64,000 nucleotides of DNA. Source: an uncultured Pseudoxanthomonas sp. Its GTDB lineage: Bacteria > Pseudomonadota > Gammaproteobacteria > Xanthomonadales > Xanthomonadaceae. The position numbers and the translations under genes were made by a program. The DNA is taken from assembly GCA_937975725.1 (NCBI GenBank), contig CALJUL010000017.1:39070-103069 (forward strand), written 5' to 3'. Under the pieces are notes generated by a model. That model had not been told where the DNA came from, did not search any database, and saw nothing but the letters and a program-made list of their open reading frames with translations. This document shows positions 19,750 through 28,898 of this stretch, piece after piece; position 1 is the first letter of the stretch; each line of letters begins with the position of its first letter.

Positions 19750-20415
19750 TTACAGGCCGACCAGCGCGGCCAGGCCGCCGGCGTCGGCGATCTCGGTGTA
19801 GCCGTATTCGGGATTGCCCGGACCGTGGCCGCGGTTGATCCACGCCTTGTCGCGGATGCCCACGTCGTGCGCGGTCATCAGGTCGTAGCGCAGGCTGGAG
19901 GACACGTGCAGCATGTCCTCAGGGTTGCAGCCCAGCGCGTCGATCATGTATTCGAACGGGCGCATGCGCGGCTTGTACGCCTGCGCCTGCTCGGCGGTGT
20001 AGACGCGGTGGAACGGCACGCCGAGCAGTTCGACGTTCTTCAGGATGTCCTTGTCGTCGGCGTTGGACAGGATCACCAGCGGGATCCGGTCGGCGATCTT
20101 CGCCAGGCCGGCGGTGACGTCCGGGTGCGGGCCCCAGGTCGGCACCGCGTCGCAGATGCTCTGCGCCTCGGCGTCGACGTATTGCAGCTTCCACTTGCGC
20201 GAGAGGCGGCGCAGCGCGTTCTTCAGCACGTCGCCCAGCGGCTGCCACGGGCCCAGCACCTCGTCCAGGCGGTAGGCGGTGAAATCGGCCAGGAACTGCG
20301 GCATCCGCTCCGGCGCGATGCGGTCGGCGAAGATGGCCCGCGCCATGTCGTTGGGCTTGTAGTTGATCAACGTGCCGTAGCAGTCGAAGGAGATGTACTT
20401 GGGCCTGAAGGTCAT
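19750..20415 (-). CDS. HAD-superfamily hydrolase, haloacid dehalogenase type II-like
   Basis: A 221-residue soluble hydrolase. Motif 1 is FDCYGTLINY (nucleophile Asp), motif 2 LSNADDKDI, motif 3 the Lys in AYKPRMRPFEYM, and motif 4 is HVSSSLRYDLMTAHDVGI. The arrangement is that of (S)-2-haloacid dehalogenase relatives. Many such genes inside amino-acid catabolic operons are not involved in dehalogenation, so a phosphatase or C-heteroatom hydrolase role is possible. First gene of the tight transporter operon; 195 bp separate it from the aldehyde dehydrogenase upstream, where the operon promoter may lie. Confidence 0.85.
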   Translation of the reverse strand: MTFRPKYISFDCYGTLINYKPNDMARAIFADRIAPERMPQFLADFTAYRLDEVLGPWQPLGDVLKNALRRLSRKWKLQYVDAEAQSICDAVPTWGPHPDVTAGLAKIADRIPLVILSNADDKDILKNVELLGVPFHRVYTAEQAQAYKPRMRPFEYMIDALGCNPEDMLHVSSSLRYDLMTAHDVGIRDKAWINRGHGPGNPEYGYTEIADAGGLAALVGL

Positions 20416-20610
20416 CGCGGCGCGCCTATCGCAAGGGACGGAGTTCGAGGGTGGGAAGGCCCGGTGCACGGGGCTGCGAGGATTGAAGCACGCACCCGGC
20501 CGGGGGTCATCGCGTTGTCTGCCCGGCGTTAGCGCGAAACTGCGGTTTGCCGCGCATCGCCCAGCACATTCTGTGCGTCCCCGCCCGGGCGGCCCGCCGG
20601 GGCCGGCGCG

Positions 20611-22065
20611 TCAGCCGAAACCGAGGATGGCCTTGGTCTCCAGGAACTCGCCCAGGCCGTGCTCGCCGAATTCGCGGCCGTTGCCCGAGCGCTTGTAGCC
20701 GCCGAACGGCGCGAACGGGTCCCAGGCCGGGTGGTTGACGTGGACCTGGCCGGAGCGGATGCGCAGCGCCACCGCGCGCGCTTGCGCCGCGTCTGCGCCC
20801 TGCACGTGCCCGCCCAGCCCGTAGAGCGTGCCGTTGGCGATGTCCACGGCCTCGTCCACGCTGTCGTAGGGAATGATGCACAGCACCGGGCCGAAGATTT
20901 CCTCCTGCGCGATCCGCATCGACGGGGCCACGCCGGAGAAGATCGTCGGCCGGGCGAAGTAGCCGCGTGCCAGCCCTTCCGGCCGGCCCGGGCCGCCGCA
21001 CAGCAGCTTGGCGCCCTCGGCGATGCCGGCCGCGATCATCTCCTGCACCCGCTCGAACTGCGCACGGTTGGCCAGCGGCCCCAGCGTCGTCGCCTCCTGG
21101 TGCGGGTCGCCCACGGCGATGGCGCGCGCGGTCTCCGCCGCGATCGCCTCCACCTCCGCCAGCCGCGCCCGCGGCACGATCATCCGGGTCGGCGCGCTGC
21201 ACGACTGGCCGACGTTGCGGAACGCCGTCATCACGCCCTGCGGAACCACCCGCGCCAGGTCGGCGTCCGGCAGCAGCACGTTGGGCGACTTGCCGCCCAG
21301 TTCCTGCGTCACCCGCTTGACCGTCGGTGCGGCCGCCTGCGCGACCAGCACGCCGGCGCGGTTGGAGCCGGTGATCGACATCATGTCCACGTCGGGATGC
21401 GCCGCCATCGCCGCGCCCACGTCCGGGCCGGTGCCGTTGACCAGGTTGAACACGCCGGCGGGCAGGCCGGCGTCGTGCACGGCCTGGGCGAACAGCAGCG
21501 CACTGAACGGCGACAGCTCGCTGGGCTTCAGCACCACGGTGCAGCCGGCGGCGATGGCCGGCGCCACCTTCGCGGTGATCTGGTACAGCGGCCAGTTCCA
21601 GGGCGTGATCAGGCCGCACACGCCGATGGGCTCGCGCACGATGGCGGTGCTGCCCTTCATCTCCAGGAACGGGAAGTCCGCGAGCAGGTCGCGCGCCACC
21701 CGCAGGTGCTCGGCGGCCAGCGGCACCTGCGCGCTGCGCGCGTAGGCGATGGCCGCGCCCATCTCGCGCGAGATCGCCTGCGCGAATTCCTCCGCCCGCT
21801 CCAGCACCAGCGCACGGATGCGGTCCAGGTACGCGGCGCGCGCGGCGGCCGGCAGCGCCGCGAAGGCGGGGAAGGCGGCGCGCGCGGCGGCGACCGCGCG
21901 GTCCACGTCGGCCGCGTCGCCGGTGGCGACTTCGGCCACCACCGCCTCGGTCGCCGGGTCCACCACCGGCAGCAGTGGCCCGTCCAGGGCGACCCAGCGG
22001 CCGTCGATGTAGGCCGCGTTGCGGATCGGCCCGCCTGCCATGAGGGTGTCGAAAAGCTCGGTCAT
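20611..22065 (-). CDS. NAD(P)-dependent aldehyde dehydrogenase
   Basis: A 484-residue aldehyde dehydrogenase. GLITPWNWPLYQITAKVAPA, the catalytic Cys289 in GQSCSAPTR, Glu in QELGGKSPN, and EEIFGPVLCIIPYD are all present. PFGGYKRSGNGREFGEHGL near the C-terminus is normal for the family. It is distinct from the GabD-like enzyme and belongs to the broad ALDH group acting on amine- or alcohol-derived aldehydes; the substrate cannot be fixed. It has its own leader (307 bp upstream gap) and precedes the HAD/transport operon on the same strand. Confidence 0.92.
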   Translation of the reverse strand: MTELFDTLMAGGPIRNAAYIDGRWVALDGPLLPVVDPATEAVVAEVATGDAADVDRAVAAARAAFPAFAALPAAARAAYLDRIRALVLERAEEFAQAISREMGAAIAYARSAQVPLAAEHLRVARDLLADFPFLEMKGSTAIVREPIGVCGLITPWNWPLYQITAKVAPAIAAGCTVVLKPSELSPFSALLFAQAVHDAGLPAGVFNLVNGTGPDVGAAMAAHPDVDMMSITGSNRAGVLVAQAAAPTVKRVTQELGGKSPNVLLPDADLARVVPQGVMTAFRNVGQSCSAPTRMIVPRARLAEVEAIAAETARAIAVGDPHQEATTLGPLANRAQFERVQEMIAAGIAEGAKLLCGGPGRPEGLARGYFARPTIFSGVAPSMRIAQEEIFGPVLCIIPYDSVDEAVDIANGTLYGLGGHVQGADAAQARAVALRIRSGQVHVNHPAWDPFAPFGGYKRSGNGREFGEHGLGEFLETKAILGFG

Positions 22066-22372
22066 CACTGCAAGGTCCTGCGGAAAGGGGGAAGCGTTCG
22101 CGGCGGATGCGCGGGATGCGCGGCGAGCGGCCATCGCACCGGTACGTGCGCGATGGCGGGACGGACGCGCGCGTTGCCGTTCGCCTGCGGATGCTTCGTC
22201 GCCCACGCAGGCCCGGCCATTCGCATGCACCCGGACTGTGCATCGCACCGGCCGGAAACACGCGCCAGGTTCGCGGCATGCGAGGCCCGCACGCCACGGC
22301 GGCCATCCGTACCCGGCGCGGCATGCCGCACGGGCGCCACATCGATGCGCGGGCATCCTTCGCCGCGCATCG
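22066..22372. other. intergenic region, 307 bp
   Basis: Between the D-threonine-aldolase-family gene and the downstream aldehyde dehydrogenase. Presumably holds the aldehyde dehydrogenase promoter. No convincing gene, hairpin or operator was recognised. Confidence 0.5.
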
Positions 22373-23542
22373 CTACCAGCCCCGCATGCGCGGCCAGGCG
22401 ACGACGATCGCGCGGCTGCCCGAGCGCACCACTTCGTAGCGCTCGTGCTGCGCGCCGGTGGCGCAGGCGTGGTTGGGCAGGATGCGTACGCGGCTGCCGA
22501 TGGGCAGGTCCGGCAGCACGGCGGCGCTGCCCGGGCGCAGTGCGACGATGCCGTGCTCCTGGTTGGCGTCGGCGACGATCAGGTCGGGGAACACCGCGCC
22601 GTCGATGTCGCAGACCAGGCCGTAGCCCTGGTCCACCGGATGGCGCGCGGTGCCGCGGTCGCGCGACATCGCCATCCAGCCGGCGTCGATCAGCACCCAG
22701 CCCTTCTCCGGCTTGTGCCCGATCACTGTGGCCAGCACCGACAGCGCGATATCGTCCGGCGTGCACACGCCGATGCCGTGCATCACCAGGTCGAAGAACA
22801 TGAACACGCCGGCGCGGACTTCGGTCACGCCGTCCAGGTCGCGGGCGAAATGCGCGGTCGGCGTGGAGCCCACGCTGACGACCGCCACCGCGTGCCCGTG
22901 GCCGCGCAGGCGTTCGGCGGCCGCGACCGCGGCGGCGCGCTCGGCCTCGGCGGCTTCGGCCAGGCCCACGCCGCCGCGGCAGGCGTAGGACTCGCCTGCA
23001 TGGGTCAGCACGCCGCGCAGCGCGACGCCGCCGGCGCGCAGGATGTCGGCGATCGCCACGATCCGCGGATCGTCCGGGACCAGGCCGCCGCGGTGGCCGT
23101 CGCAATCGATCTCGATCAGCACGCCCGGCAGCGGGCCGGACGCGGCCGCCTGCGCCAGCGCGCGCGCCTGCTCGGCGGTGTCGATCACCACGTCCACGGC
23201 GACGCCGCGCGCCACCAGCGCCTGCAGGCGCGCGATCTTGTCCGGCGCCAGGCCGACCGCGTAGGTGATGTCGGTGAAGCCGGCTTCGGCGAAGTGCTCG
23301 GCTTCCTTCACCGTCGAGACGGTGATCGGTCCGCGACCGCCGTCGGGGAACAGCAGCGCGGCGGCCTCGACCGACTTGGCGGTCTTCACGTGCGGGCGGA
23401 AGCCCACCCGCAGCGCCGCCAGCCGGCCGCGCAACCGCGCGATGTTGCGCTCGGCCCGCGCCAGATCCAACACCAGCGCGGGTGTACCGGCCGTGTCGAG
23501 CGTGCCGGCCGGGAATGTCTGCGTGCTTGCCGCTGCGTTCAT
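22373..23542 (-). CDS. D-threonine aldolase/D-3-hydroxyaspartate-type PLP enzyme
   Basis: A 389-residue fold-type III PLP enzyme (alanine-racemase N domain plus D-serine-dehydratase-like C domain). The PLP Lys lies in FRPHVKTAKS; TVSTVKEAEHFAEAGFTDI follows; the metal-binding His/Cys pair appears in ILPNHACAT. Members act on D-threonine, D-3-hydroxyaspartate or D-serine, by retro-aldol cleavage or dehydration; beta-hydroxyaspartate aldolase of glyoxylate assimilation also belongs here. The neighbouring aspartase and hydroxy-diacid dehydrogenase make a C4 hydroxy-amino-acid a plausible substrate, but this is inference. The next gene on this strand is 307 bp away. Confidence 0.85.
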   Translation of the reverse strand: MNAAASTQTFPAGTLDTAGTPALVLDLARAERNIARLRGRLAALRVGFRPHVKTAKSVEAAALLFPDGGRGPITVSTVKEAEHFAEAGFTDITYAVGLAPDKIARLQALVARGVAVDVVIDTAEQARALAQAAASGPLPGVLIEIDCDGHRGGLVPDDPRIVAIADILRAGGVALRGVLTHAGESYACRGGVGLAEAAEAERAAAVAAAERLRGHGHAVAVVSVGSTPTAHFARDLDGVTEVRAGVFMFFDLVMHGIGVCTPDDIALSVLATVIGHKPEKGWVLIDAGWMAMSRDRGTARHPVDQGYGLVCDIDGAVFPDLIVADANQEHGIVALRPGSAAVLPDLPIGSRVRILPNHACATGAQHERYEVVRSGSRAIVVAWPRMRGW

Positions 23543-23597
23543 GTCGTCTCGCCCGCGGGGCGCGGCGCGCCCCGTGCCTGCCCTCGCCGCGGCGGCG

Positions 23598-24827
23598 TCA
23601 GAAATACTTGACCCAGCCGATCGACGTCCTGCGCTTGAATGCGCCGAACCACTTGGTCGGGTAGTACAGCACGAACCACATGCCCACGGTGACCACCCAC
23701 ACCACCCAGAACTGGTCCGGCGCCACGCCGAAGCGCTCCATGCCGGTGGGGCCGACCTGGTTGGTGCCGAAGATCGCCAGCAGGATCTTGTAGCCGAAGA
23801 TCAGCACCGCCAGGTGGACGATGTAGTAGAACATCGGCGCGCCGCCGAAGGTGGTCATGAAGCGGGTGAAGGCGTTGTCGGCCTGGTCGGTCGCCGCCAG
23901 CAGGAAGAAGCCGCCGCCCAGCGTCATCAGCAAGAAGTCCAGCGACGGCGGGTACTTGGTGTAGTTGAGGAAGTCCATCACCGTCAGCAGCGGCGTGGCC
24001 TGGTGCGTCCAGGGCGCGTTCTCGCCGTAGAGGTTGGAGCCGCGCAGCAGCAGCAACGCGATCCAGCAGCCGATGCCCAGCGCGACCAGCAGCTTGCGCC
24101 GGCGGGCGGCGTCGAAGTCGCGCGCGAACAGCGGGCCGGCCGACCAGCCCAGCAGGATCACGCCCACCCACGGCAGTGCCGGGTAGGTCACGCGGATCTG
24201 CGGCATCGTGTCCTCGTACAGCCAGCCGCGGTGCAGGAACAGCGTCCACAGCTCGTACATCGGATGCGAGCGCGGCAGATCGATCCAGGCCAGCGCGTTG
24301 TGGCCGCACACGATCACCAGCCCGACCACCAGCAGCAGTTTGCGCGGCAGCGAGGAAGCGAACGCCAGCACCACCATCGAGAAGCCGATGGCCCACATCA
24401 CCTGCAGGTAGATCACCTTGGGCAGTTCGCCCACCCACAGGAAGCTGATCAGGGTGACTTCCAGGAAGATCAGCAGCGCGCCGCGCTTGAACAGGAACTC
24501 GCGCGCCGAGCGCGGCACGCCGCCGGGCGGGTGCGCGTACAGCCACGCGCCCAGGCCGGTCAGGAACACGAACACCGGCGCGCAGAAATGCGCCGCCAGG
24601 CGGCTGAAGAACAGGTCCGCCGGGGTCTGCCCGATGGTCATCGGGTCGGTGACCTGGTAGTGCAGGTACAGCGTCTCGCGCACGTGGTCCATCATCATCA
24701 CGCACATGACGAATCCGCGCAGCGCGTCGATCGAGGTGATGCGCTTGCCGTGCGCGGCGGCGGCGGGCGTCGCCAGTGCGGCCTTCACCGCGGCGTCGCC
24801 GGTGAGCGAGGAAGTGCTGGTCGACAT
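23598..24827 (-). CDS. DUF1624/heparan N-acetyltransferase-like membrane protein
   Basis: A 409-residue polytopic protein. ITSIDALRGFVMCVMMMDHV is the DUF1624 (heparan-alpha-glucosaminide N-acetyltransferase-like) opening motif, with about ten hydrophobic helices after it (for example LFFSRLAAHFCAPVFVFLTG and YYIVHLAVLIFGYKILL). Bacterial members probably acylate glycans or other exported molecules across the inner membrane; the acceptor is unknown. It lies 99 bp downstream of the DUF4198 gene on the same strand, suggesting a unit with the TonB receptor. Confidence 0.88.
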   Translation of the reverse strand: MSTSTSSLTGDAAVKAALATPAAAAHGKRITSIDALRGFVMCVMMMDHVRETLYLHYQVTDPMTIGQTPADLFFSRLAAHFCAPVFVFLTGLGAWLYAHPPGGVPRSAREFLFKRGALLIFLEVTLISFLWVGELPKVIYLQVMWAIGFSMVVLAFASSLPRKLLLVVGLVIVCGHNALAWIDLPRSHPMYELWTLFLHRGWLYEDTMPQIRVTYPALPWVGVILLGWSAGPLFARDFDAARRRKLLVALGIGCWIALLLLRGSNLYGENAPWTHQATPLLTVMDFLNYTKYPPSLDFLLMTLGGGFFLLAATDQADNAFTRFMTTFGGAPMFYYIVHLAVLIFGYKILLAIFGTNQVGPTGMERFGVAPDQFWVVWVVTVGMWFVLYYPTKWFGAFKRRTSIGWVKYF

Positions 24828-24926
24828 GTCGGACCTCTTGCGGTGTGGGCACCGGGCGGCGGGCGTGCCGGCCCGTGGAGAAAGGGCGGCCGGCCCGGGG
24901 AAGGGGCCGGCCGCCGGAGCGCCGCG

Positions 24927-25745
24927 TCAGCGGTGCTTCGGGGGAGTGACGCCCATGTCCTTGAGGACCGAGGCGGGCAGGGTCTTCTCGGCCACCGGCA
25001 GCGGGTCCAGGCCCTCGGCAACCTGGAACGACAGCGTGGTGTTGTAGCCCTCGGTCTGGTACGCCTCGTCGGGGCGGCCGGCGAGCTTGCGCACGCCTTC
25101 GACCTCGTCGATGAAGTACAGGTTGACGCTGTAGTCGCCGCGCCACGGCAGGGCGACGCTGAACCTGCCGTCGGCGTCGCTGATGACGGTGCGCGCCCAG
25201 CCCGAGGGCACCGAGACCTTGACCGCTTCGCCGGCCAGCGGTTCGCCCAGGTAGGTCACCTGGAACTCCACCGCATCGCCCTTGCGCTCGCCGGTCGGCA
25301 CGATGTCCAGCGTCAGCACCGGCTCGCGCTTGCGGAAATCGCCCACCCAGCGCGTGGCCGGTATCCAGAAGTTGTGCAGGGTCTTGCCGTCGCGCGAGAT
25401 GTCGTGCATCGGGTATTCCAGGTCCACCGACACCAGCGAGTCGGCCGCGCCCGGGCGCACGCCGGCCGGCAGGTCCAGCCGGTCGGCGCGCTTGACCAGT
25501 TCCACCGGCTTCTCGCCGGCGGGCGTGTACCAGGTGGTCTGCAGCTTGACCATGCGGTCGATGCCGCCCGGCGACACTTCGTGCAGGTTCTGGTCCAGCT
25601 CGCCGTAGCGGAAGGTCAGGCCGTCGCCGGCCTTCTCGTACCAGAACTGGTGCGCCTGGGCCACGCCGGCCGAGAGCAGCAGCAGCGGCACGGCGGTACG
25701 GACGAGGATGCGGGCGAATCTTTTCATCGGACGCTTCTCTTTCAT
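24927..25745 (-). CDS. DUF4198 periplasmic protein
   Basis: A 272-residue secreted protein with signal peptide MKRFARILVRTAVPLLLLSA..GVAQA, cleaved before HQFWYE. ATG 25745 follows AGAGAGG; an internal ATG at 25727 would also give a complete signal peptide. The mature part starts with a His and shows DUF4198 features (LVKRADRLDLPAGV; LGEPLAGEAVKV; GRFSVALPWRGDYSV, a carboxypeptidase-regulatory-like beta fold). DUF4198 proteins are often near nickel/cobalt or iron uptake systems. It begins 25 bp after the TonB-receptor stop codon, so the two are likely co-transcribed. Confidence 0.88.
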   Translation of the reverse strand: MKEKRPMKRFARILVRTAVPLLLLSAGVAQAHQFWYEKAGDGLTFRYGELDQNLHEVSPGGIDRMVKLQTTWYTPAGEKPVELVKRADRLDLPAGVRPGAADSLVSVDLEYPMHDISRDGKTLHNFWIPATRWVGDFRKREPVLTLDIVPTGERKGDAVEFQVTYLGEPLAGEAVKVSVPSGWARTVISDADGRFSVALPWRGDYSVNLYFIDEVEGVRKLAGRPDEAYQTEGYNTTLSFQVAEGLDPLPVAEKTLPASVLKDMGVTPPKHR

Positions 25746-25770
25746 GGGGCCTCTCTGCAGGGACTGGCGG

Positions 25771-27951
25771 TCAGAAACCGATCCGGGCGGTCAGCGTGAC
25801 CCGGCGCTCGGTGCCCGGCATCACCCAGTAGGAACTGTAGGAACTGGCGTAGTACTCCTCGTCGAACAGGTTGTCCACGTCCAGCGACAGCTTCAGCTTG
25901 TCGCTGACGTCGTAGGAGGCCATCGCGCTCCAGACCACGTAGGACGGCAGCTTGAAGTAGTCCGCGGCGCTGAACGCGGCCGCCGCGCCCTCGCGCTCGC
26001 CGACGTAGCGCGGGCCGCCGCCGATGGACAGCTTGCGCCCGCCCACCTCCAGGTCCTTGAACAGCAGCAGGCTGGCCGCCTGCTTGGGCACGTTGGCGTT
26101 CTGCCGGCCGATCTGGCTCAGGCCGGCGCCGCCGGCGATGTCCTTGGTCACGTGTGCGTCGGTGTAGGCGTAGGAGGCGTACATGCGCAGCCCCTCGGCG
26201 ATCTGCCCGGCCACGTCCAGCTCGACGCCCTGGCTCTCCATCTCGCCGATGGCCTGGTTGTAGTTGTTGGGATCGACCGGATCGGCGGTCAGCACGTTCT
26301 GCTTGGTGATGTGGTAGACCGCCAGCGTGCTGCTGATGCGGCCGGTGTCCCACTTGGCGCCGATCTCGTAGGACTTGCCCTCTTCCGGGTCGAAGCCGTG
26401 GCTGGCGCCGTTGGCATCGGGGCGGCTGACGCCGGTGTTGGGGCGGAAGCTGCTCGCGCTGGTGGCGTACAGCGACCACTGCGCGTTGGGCTGGTAGACC
26501 AGGCCCACGCGCGGGCTGGTGGCGCTGGGCTCCTGGCGCACGACGTTGCCGTTGCGCAGGTTGTGGGCCACCTGGCGCGACTTGTCGTAGCGCACGCCGA
26601 CCAGCGCCTTCCAGTGCTCGCCCAGGTCGATCTGGTCCTGCGCGTACACGGCGTAGGCCTTGTGGTCCTCGTCGGTCATGATCGCCGGCGTCTTGGTCGG
26701 CTTGGCCGCGCCGTAGACCGGGTTCATCAGGTCGATGCCGTAGGTGGTGCCGGCGGGGTCGGCCGCGTTCTGGCGGCGGTGGTCCTCGTACTTGTAGCCG
26801 TCCACGCCGAACAGCAGGTTGTGGGTGACCGCGCCGGTGCCCAGCTTGCCGATCACCTCGAAGCGGCCGGACATGTCGGTGGCCTCGTTGTCGCGGTCGC
26901 GGTAACGGCGGCGCAGCATGCCGTTGGCCTGCAGCGCGCCGTACGGGCGCACTTCGCTGCTGGCGCCCTTGAGCGAGCTCTTGCGGTAGCTGACGCCGGT
27001 CTGGATGGACCAGTTGTCGCTGAACCAGTGCTGCAGGAACACCTGGTGGCCCAGCGATTCGGTCTTGTGCTTGCCGTCGTTGGGCTCGCCGTAGAAGTTG
27101 CTGATCGGCACCACGCCCAGCTTGCCGTTCACCGCCACCACGCCGCGGTCGAACGGCGCCTCCTGCCGCACCGCCTCGATCTCGTAGGACAGGGTGGTGT
27201 CCGGGGTGATCATCCACAGGAACGACGGCGCCACCAGCAGGCGGTCGTACTCGATGGTGTCGCGGAAGCTCTTGCCGTCCTCGTAGGCGGCATTGAGGCG
27301 ATAGGCGACGGTCTCGCTGAGCGGACCGGTGGAATCGATGGCCGCGCGGTACACGTCGAAACTGCCCGCGCTCAGTTCCAGCATGTTGGCCGCCTTGAAC
27401 AACGGCTTCTTGGTGGAGATGTTGATCGTGCCGCCGGGCTCGCCGCGGCCGTACAGGGCCGAGGACGGCCCCTTCAGCACTTCCACGCTCTGGGTGTTGG
27501 CGCCGTCGCGCACGCCGTTGTAGCCGCGGCTGGAGCTGAAGCCGTTGACCATGTAGTCCGAGCCGAAGTCCGGGTGGCCGGCGAAGCCGCGGATCGAGTA
27601 GCTGTTCCACAGGCCGCCGAAGTCGCTCTGCTTGGAGATGGTGGCGGACAGGTCCAGCGCGCCGCTCAGGTCGGTCACGCCGGCGTCGCGCAGCAGGCCC
27701 GCGTCCAGCACCTGGATGCTCTGCGGCAGGTCGCGGATCAGCGCGTCGGTCTTGGTGGCGCCGGTGACGCTGAGGTTGCGGTAGGGGCGGCGCTCATCGC
27801 GGACCTGGACGGTGTCCAGCGTGGTGGCGCTCGAATTGGATTGCGCCGCGGCGGGCGCGGCGGGCTGGCTCGCCTCCTGGGCGAGCGCGAGCTGCGTGCA
27901 GGCGGCGAGGCAGGAAGGAATCAGGAGGCGGAGGGCTGGACGGCGGGGCAT
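25771..27951 (-). CDS. TonB-dependent siderophore/metallophore receptor
   Basis: A 726-residue outer-membrane receptor. ATG 27951 follows AGGA and gives a signal peptide ending CTQLALAQEA; a longer frame from 28101 would only add a leader with no family resemblance. The plug domain has the TonB-box-side region TLDTVQVRDERRP, TDALIRDLPQSIQVLD, YSIRGFAG and VEVLKGPSSALYGRGEPGG, the siderophore-receptor pattern. The barrel ends with RVTLTARIGF, a normal OMP terminus. It takes up a chelated metal powered by TonB-ExbBD. Co-directional with DUF4198 and DUF1624 genes. No Fur box was identified by eye in the 160 bp upstream. Confidence 0.95.
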   Translation of the reverse strand: MPRRPALRLLIPSCLAACTQLALAQEASQPAAPAAAQSNSSATTLDTVQVRDERRPYRNLSVTGATKTDALIRDLPQSIQVLDAGLLRDAGVTDLSGALDLSATISKQSDFGGLWNSYSIRGFAGHPDFGSDYMVNGFSSSRGYNGVRDGANTQSVEVLKGPSSALYGRGEPGGTINISTKKPLFKAANMLELSAGSFDVYRAAIDSTGPLSETVAYRLNAAYEDGKSFRDTIEYDRLLVAPSFLWMITPDTTLSYEIEAVRQEAPFDRGVVAVNGKLGVVPISNFYGEPNDGKHKTESLGHQVFLQHWFSDNWSIQTGVSYRKSSLKGASSEVRPYGALQANGMLRRRYRDRDNEATDMSGRFEVIGKLGTGAVTHNLLFGVDGYKYEDHRRQNAADPAGTTYGIDLMNPVYGAAKPTKTPAIMTDEDHKAYAVYAQDQIDLGEHWKALVGVRYDKSRQVAHNLRNGNVVRQEPSATSPRVGLVYQPNAQWSLYATSASSFRPNTGVSRPDANGASHGFDPEEGKSYEIGAKWDTGRISSTLAVYHITKQNVLTADPVDPNNYNQAIGEMESQGVELDVAGQIAEGLRMYASYAYTDAHVTKDIAGGAGLSQIGRQNANVPKQAASLLLFKDLEVGGRKLSIGGGPRYVGEREGAAAAFSAADYFKLPSYVVWSAMASYDVSDKLKLSLDVDNLFDEEYYASSYSSYWVMPGTERRVTLTARIGF

Positions 27952-28101
27952 GTGCGGTTCCTGCAGCGGGTGGGTGGTACAGGGAAGGGCTATGCGGCAC
28001 GTGGGGCTGGCGCCAACGAAGCATCCCGGCATCGTTTTCTCCGCGTCTTGTACGAAACGTAGGGCCGCCGCCAAATCGACATTACCCGCCGCCATGCCCA
28101 C

Positions 28102-28372
28102 GCCGGCACGGATGTTTGTATCGGCGGGACGAGCCTCTCCGGCAGATCACGCTGCCTTGCACTCCGCTCCCTGCGCCCGCTCCGCACTGCACAACCCGCC
28201 TTCCGCGGCGGCGACGCGCGGCGCGCGCCCGGCATGCGCCGCACCAGTCAGTAAGCCGCGTTTCCGTTTCCGCGGCAACCGGGCCGGAATAACAGTTTTC
28301 CGACATGCGCCGATGCACGGATGCGTACCTACGCAGGCACGTGCACGCCCCGGACCGGTGCTTGCATGCACC
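28102..28372. other. upstream region of the TonB receptor unit
   Basis: Non-coding DNA between the receptor leader and the terminator at 28373. Presumably contains the receptor promoter; no consensus operator was recognised. Confidence 0.45.
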
Positions 28373-28411
28373 AAAAAAGAACGCCCGCGCGACGGAGCCG
28401 CGCGGGCGTTC
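28373..28411 (-). terminator. intrinsic terminator of the metal-efflux operon
   Basis: On the minus strand a perfect 13-bp stem (GAACGCCCGCGCG and its complement, 7-nt loop) is followed by six T residues. It lies 20 bp after the stop codon of the small secreted-protein gene, the last gene of the efflux operon. Confidence 0.85.
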
Positions 28412-28430
28412 GGCCTCCGGAAGCGCGCAG

Positions 28431-28826
28431 TCAGGGGATCGCGTAGCGCACCGAAATGGTCTGCTGCGACGGCAGCACCACGACCACCACCACGCGGTCG
28501 CCGGACACCGGGTTGGCGCCCTTGGCGGTCAGCTTGTCGCCCTCGGCCACCAACGGCGCTTCCTTGCGGCCGTCCTTGCCGACGATGGTCAGCTTGCCGG
28601 TGATGCCCTTGGTCGGCATCAGGCTGCCGTGGTCGTCCATGTAGATCTGCGCGCCGCCGCTGGCGCCGGGCACCAGCTCGAACGAGATCTCCTGCGCGGC
28701 CTTGACGATGCCGCCGAAGCGGGCCTTGGCCTCGCCGTGCGCCAGGGCCGTGGAGACCAGGGCCAGGCTGAGCAACGCGGCGGCCGCCAACGAAGTCCAC
28801 AGGGAAGAGAAAGAACGAATGCGCAT
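28431..28826 (-). CDS. small secreted protein of the metal-efflux operon
   Basis: A 131-residue protein with a signal peptide (SLAAAALLSLALVSTALA) and a mature N-terminus HGEAKARFGG. The remainder is a small beta-rich domain (ISFELVPGASGGAQIYMDDH; VVVVVVLPSQQTISVRYAIP). No enzyme motif. Its place 72 bp after the CusA/CzcA-like pump and the His at mature residue 1 suggest a periplasmic metal-binding or regulatory accessory. It is the last gene before the intrinsic terminator. Confidence 0.8.
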   Translation of the reverse strand: MRIRSFSSLWTSLAAAALLSLALVSTALAHGEAKARFGGIVKAAQEISFELVPGASGGAQIYMDDHGSLMPTKGITGKLTIVGKDGRKEAPLVAEGDKLTAKGANPVSGDRVVVVVVLPSQQTISVRYAIP

Positions 28827-28898
28827 AACACTCTCCGGTTTCGTCGATGCGGCGCGCTTGGAGGCGGCGCCGCGAAGGCCTGCGTCAGGTGAAGGATG

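Noticed and set aside
22373..23542. Complete beta-hydroxyaspartate cycle
   Set aside because: Only an aldolase-family enzyme is present; no matching dehydratase, iminosuccinate reductase or dedicated aminotransferase adjoins it.
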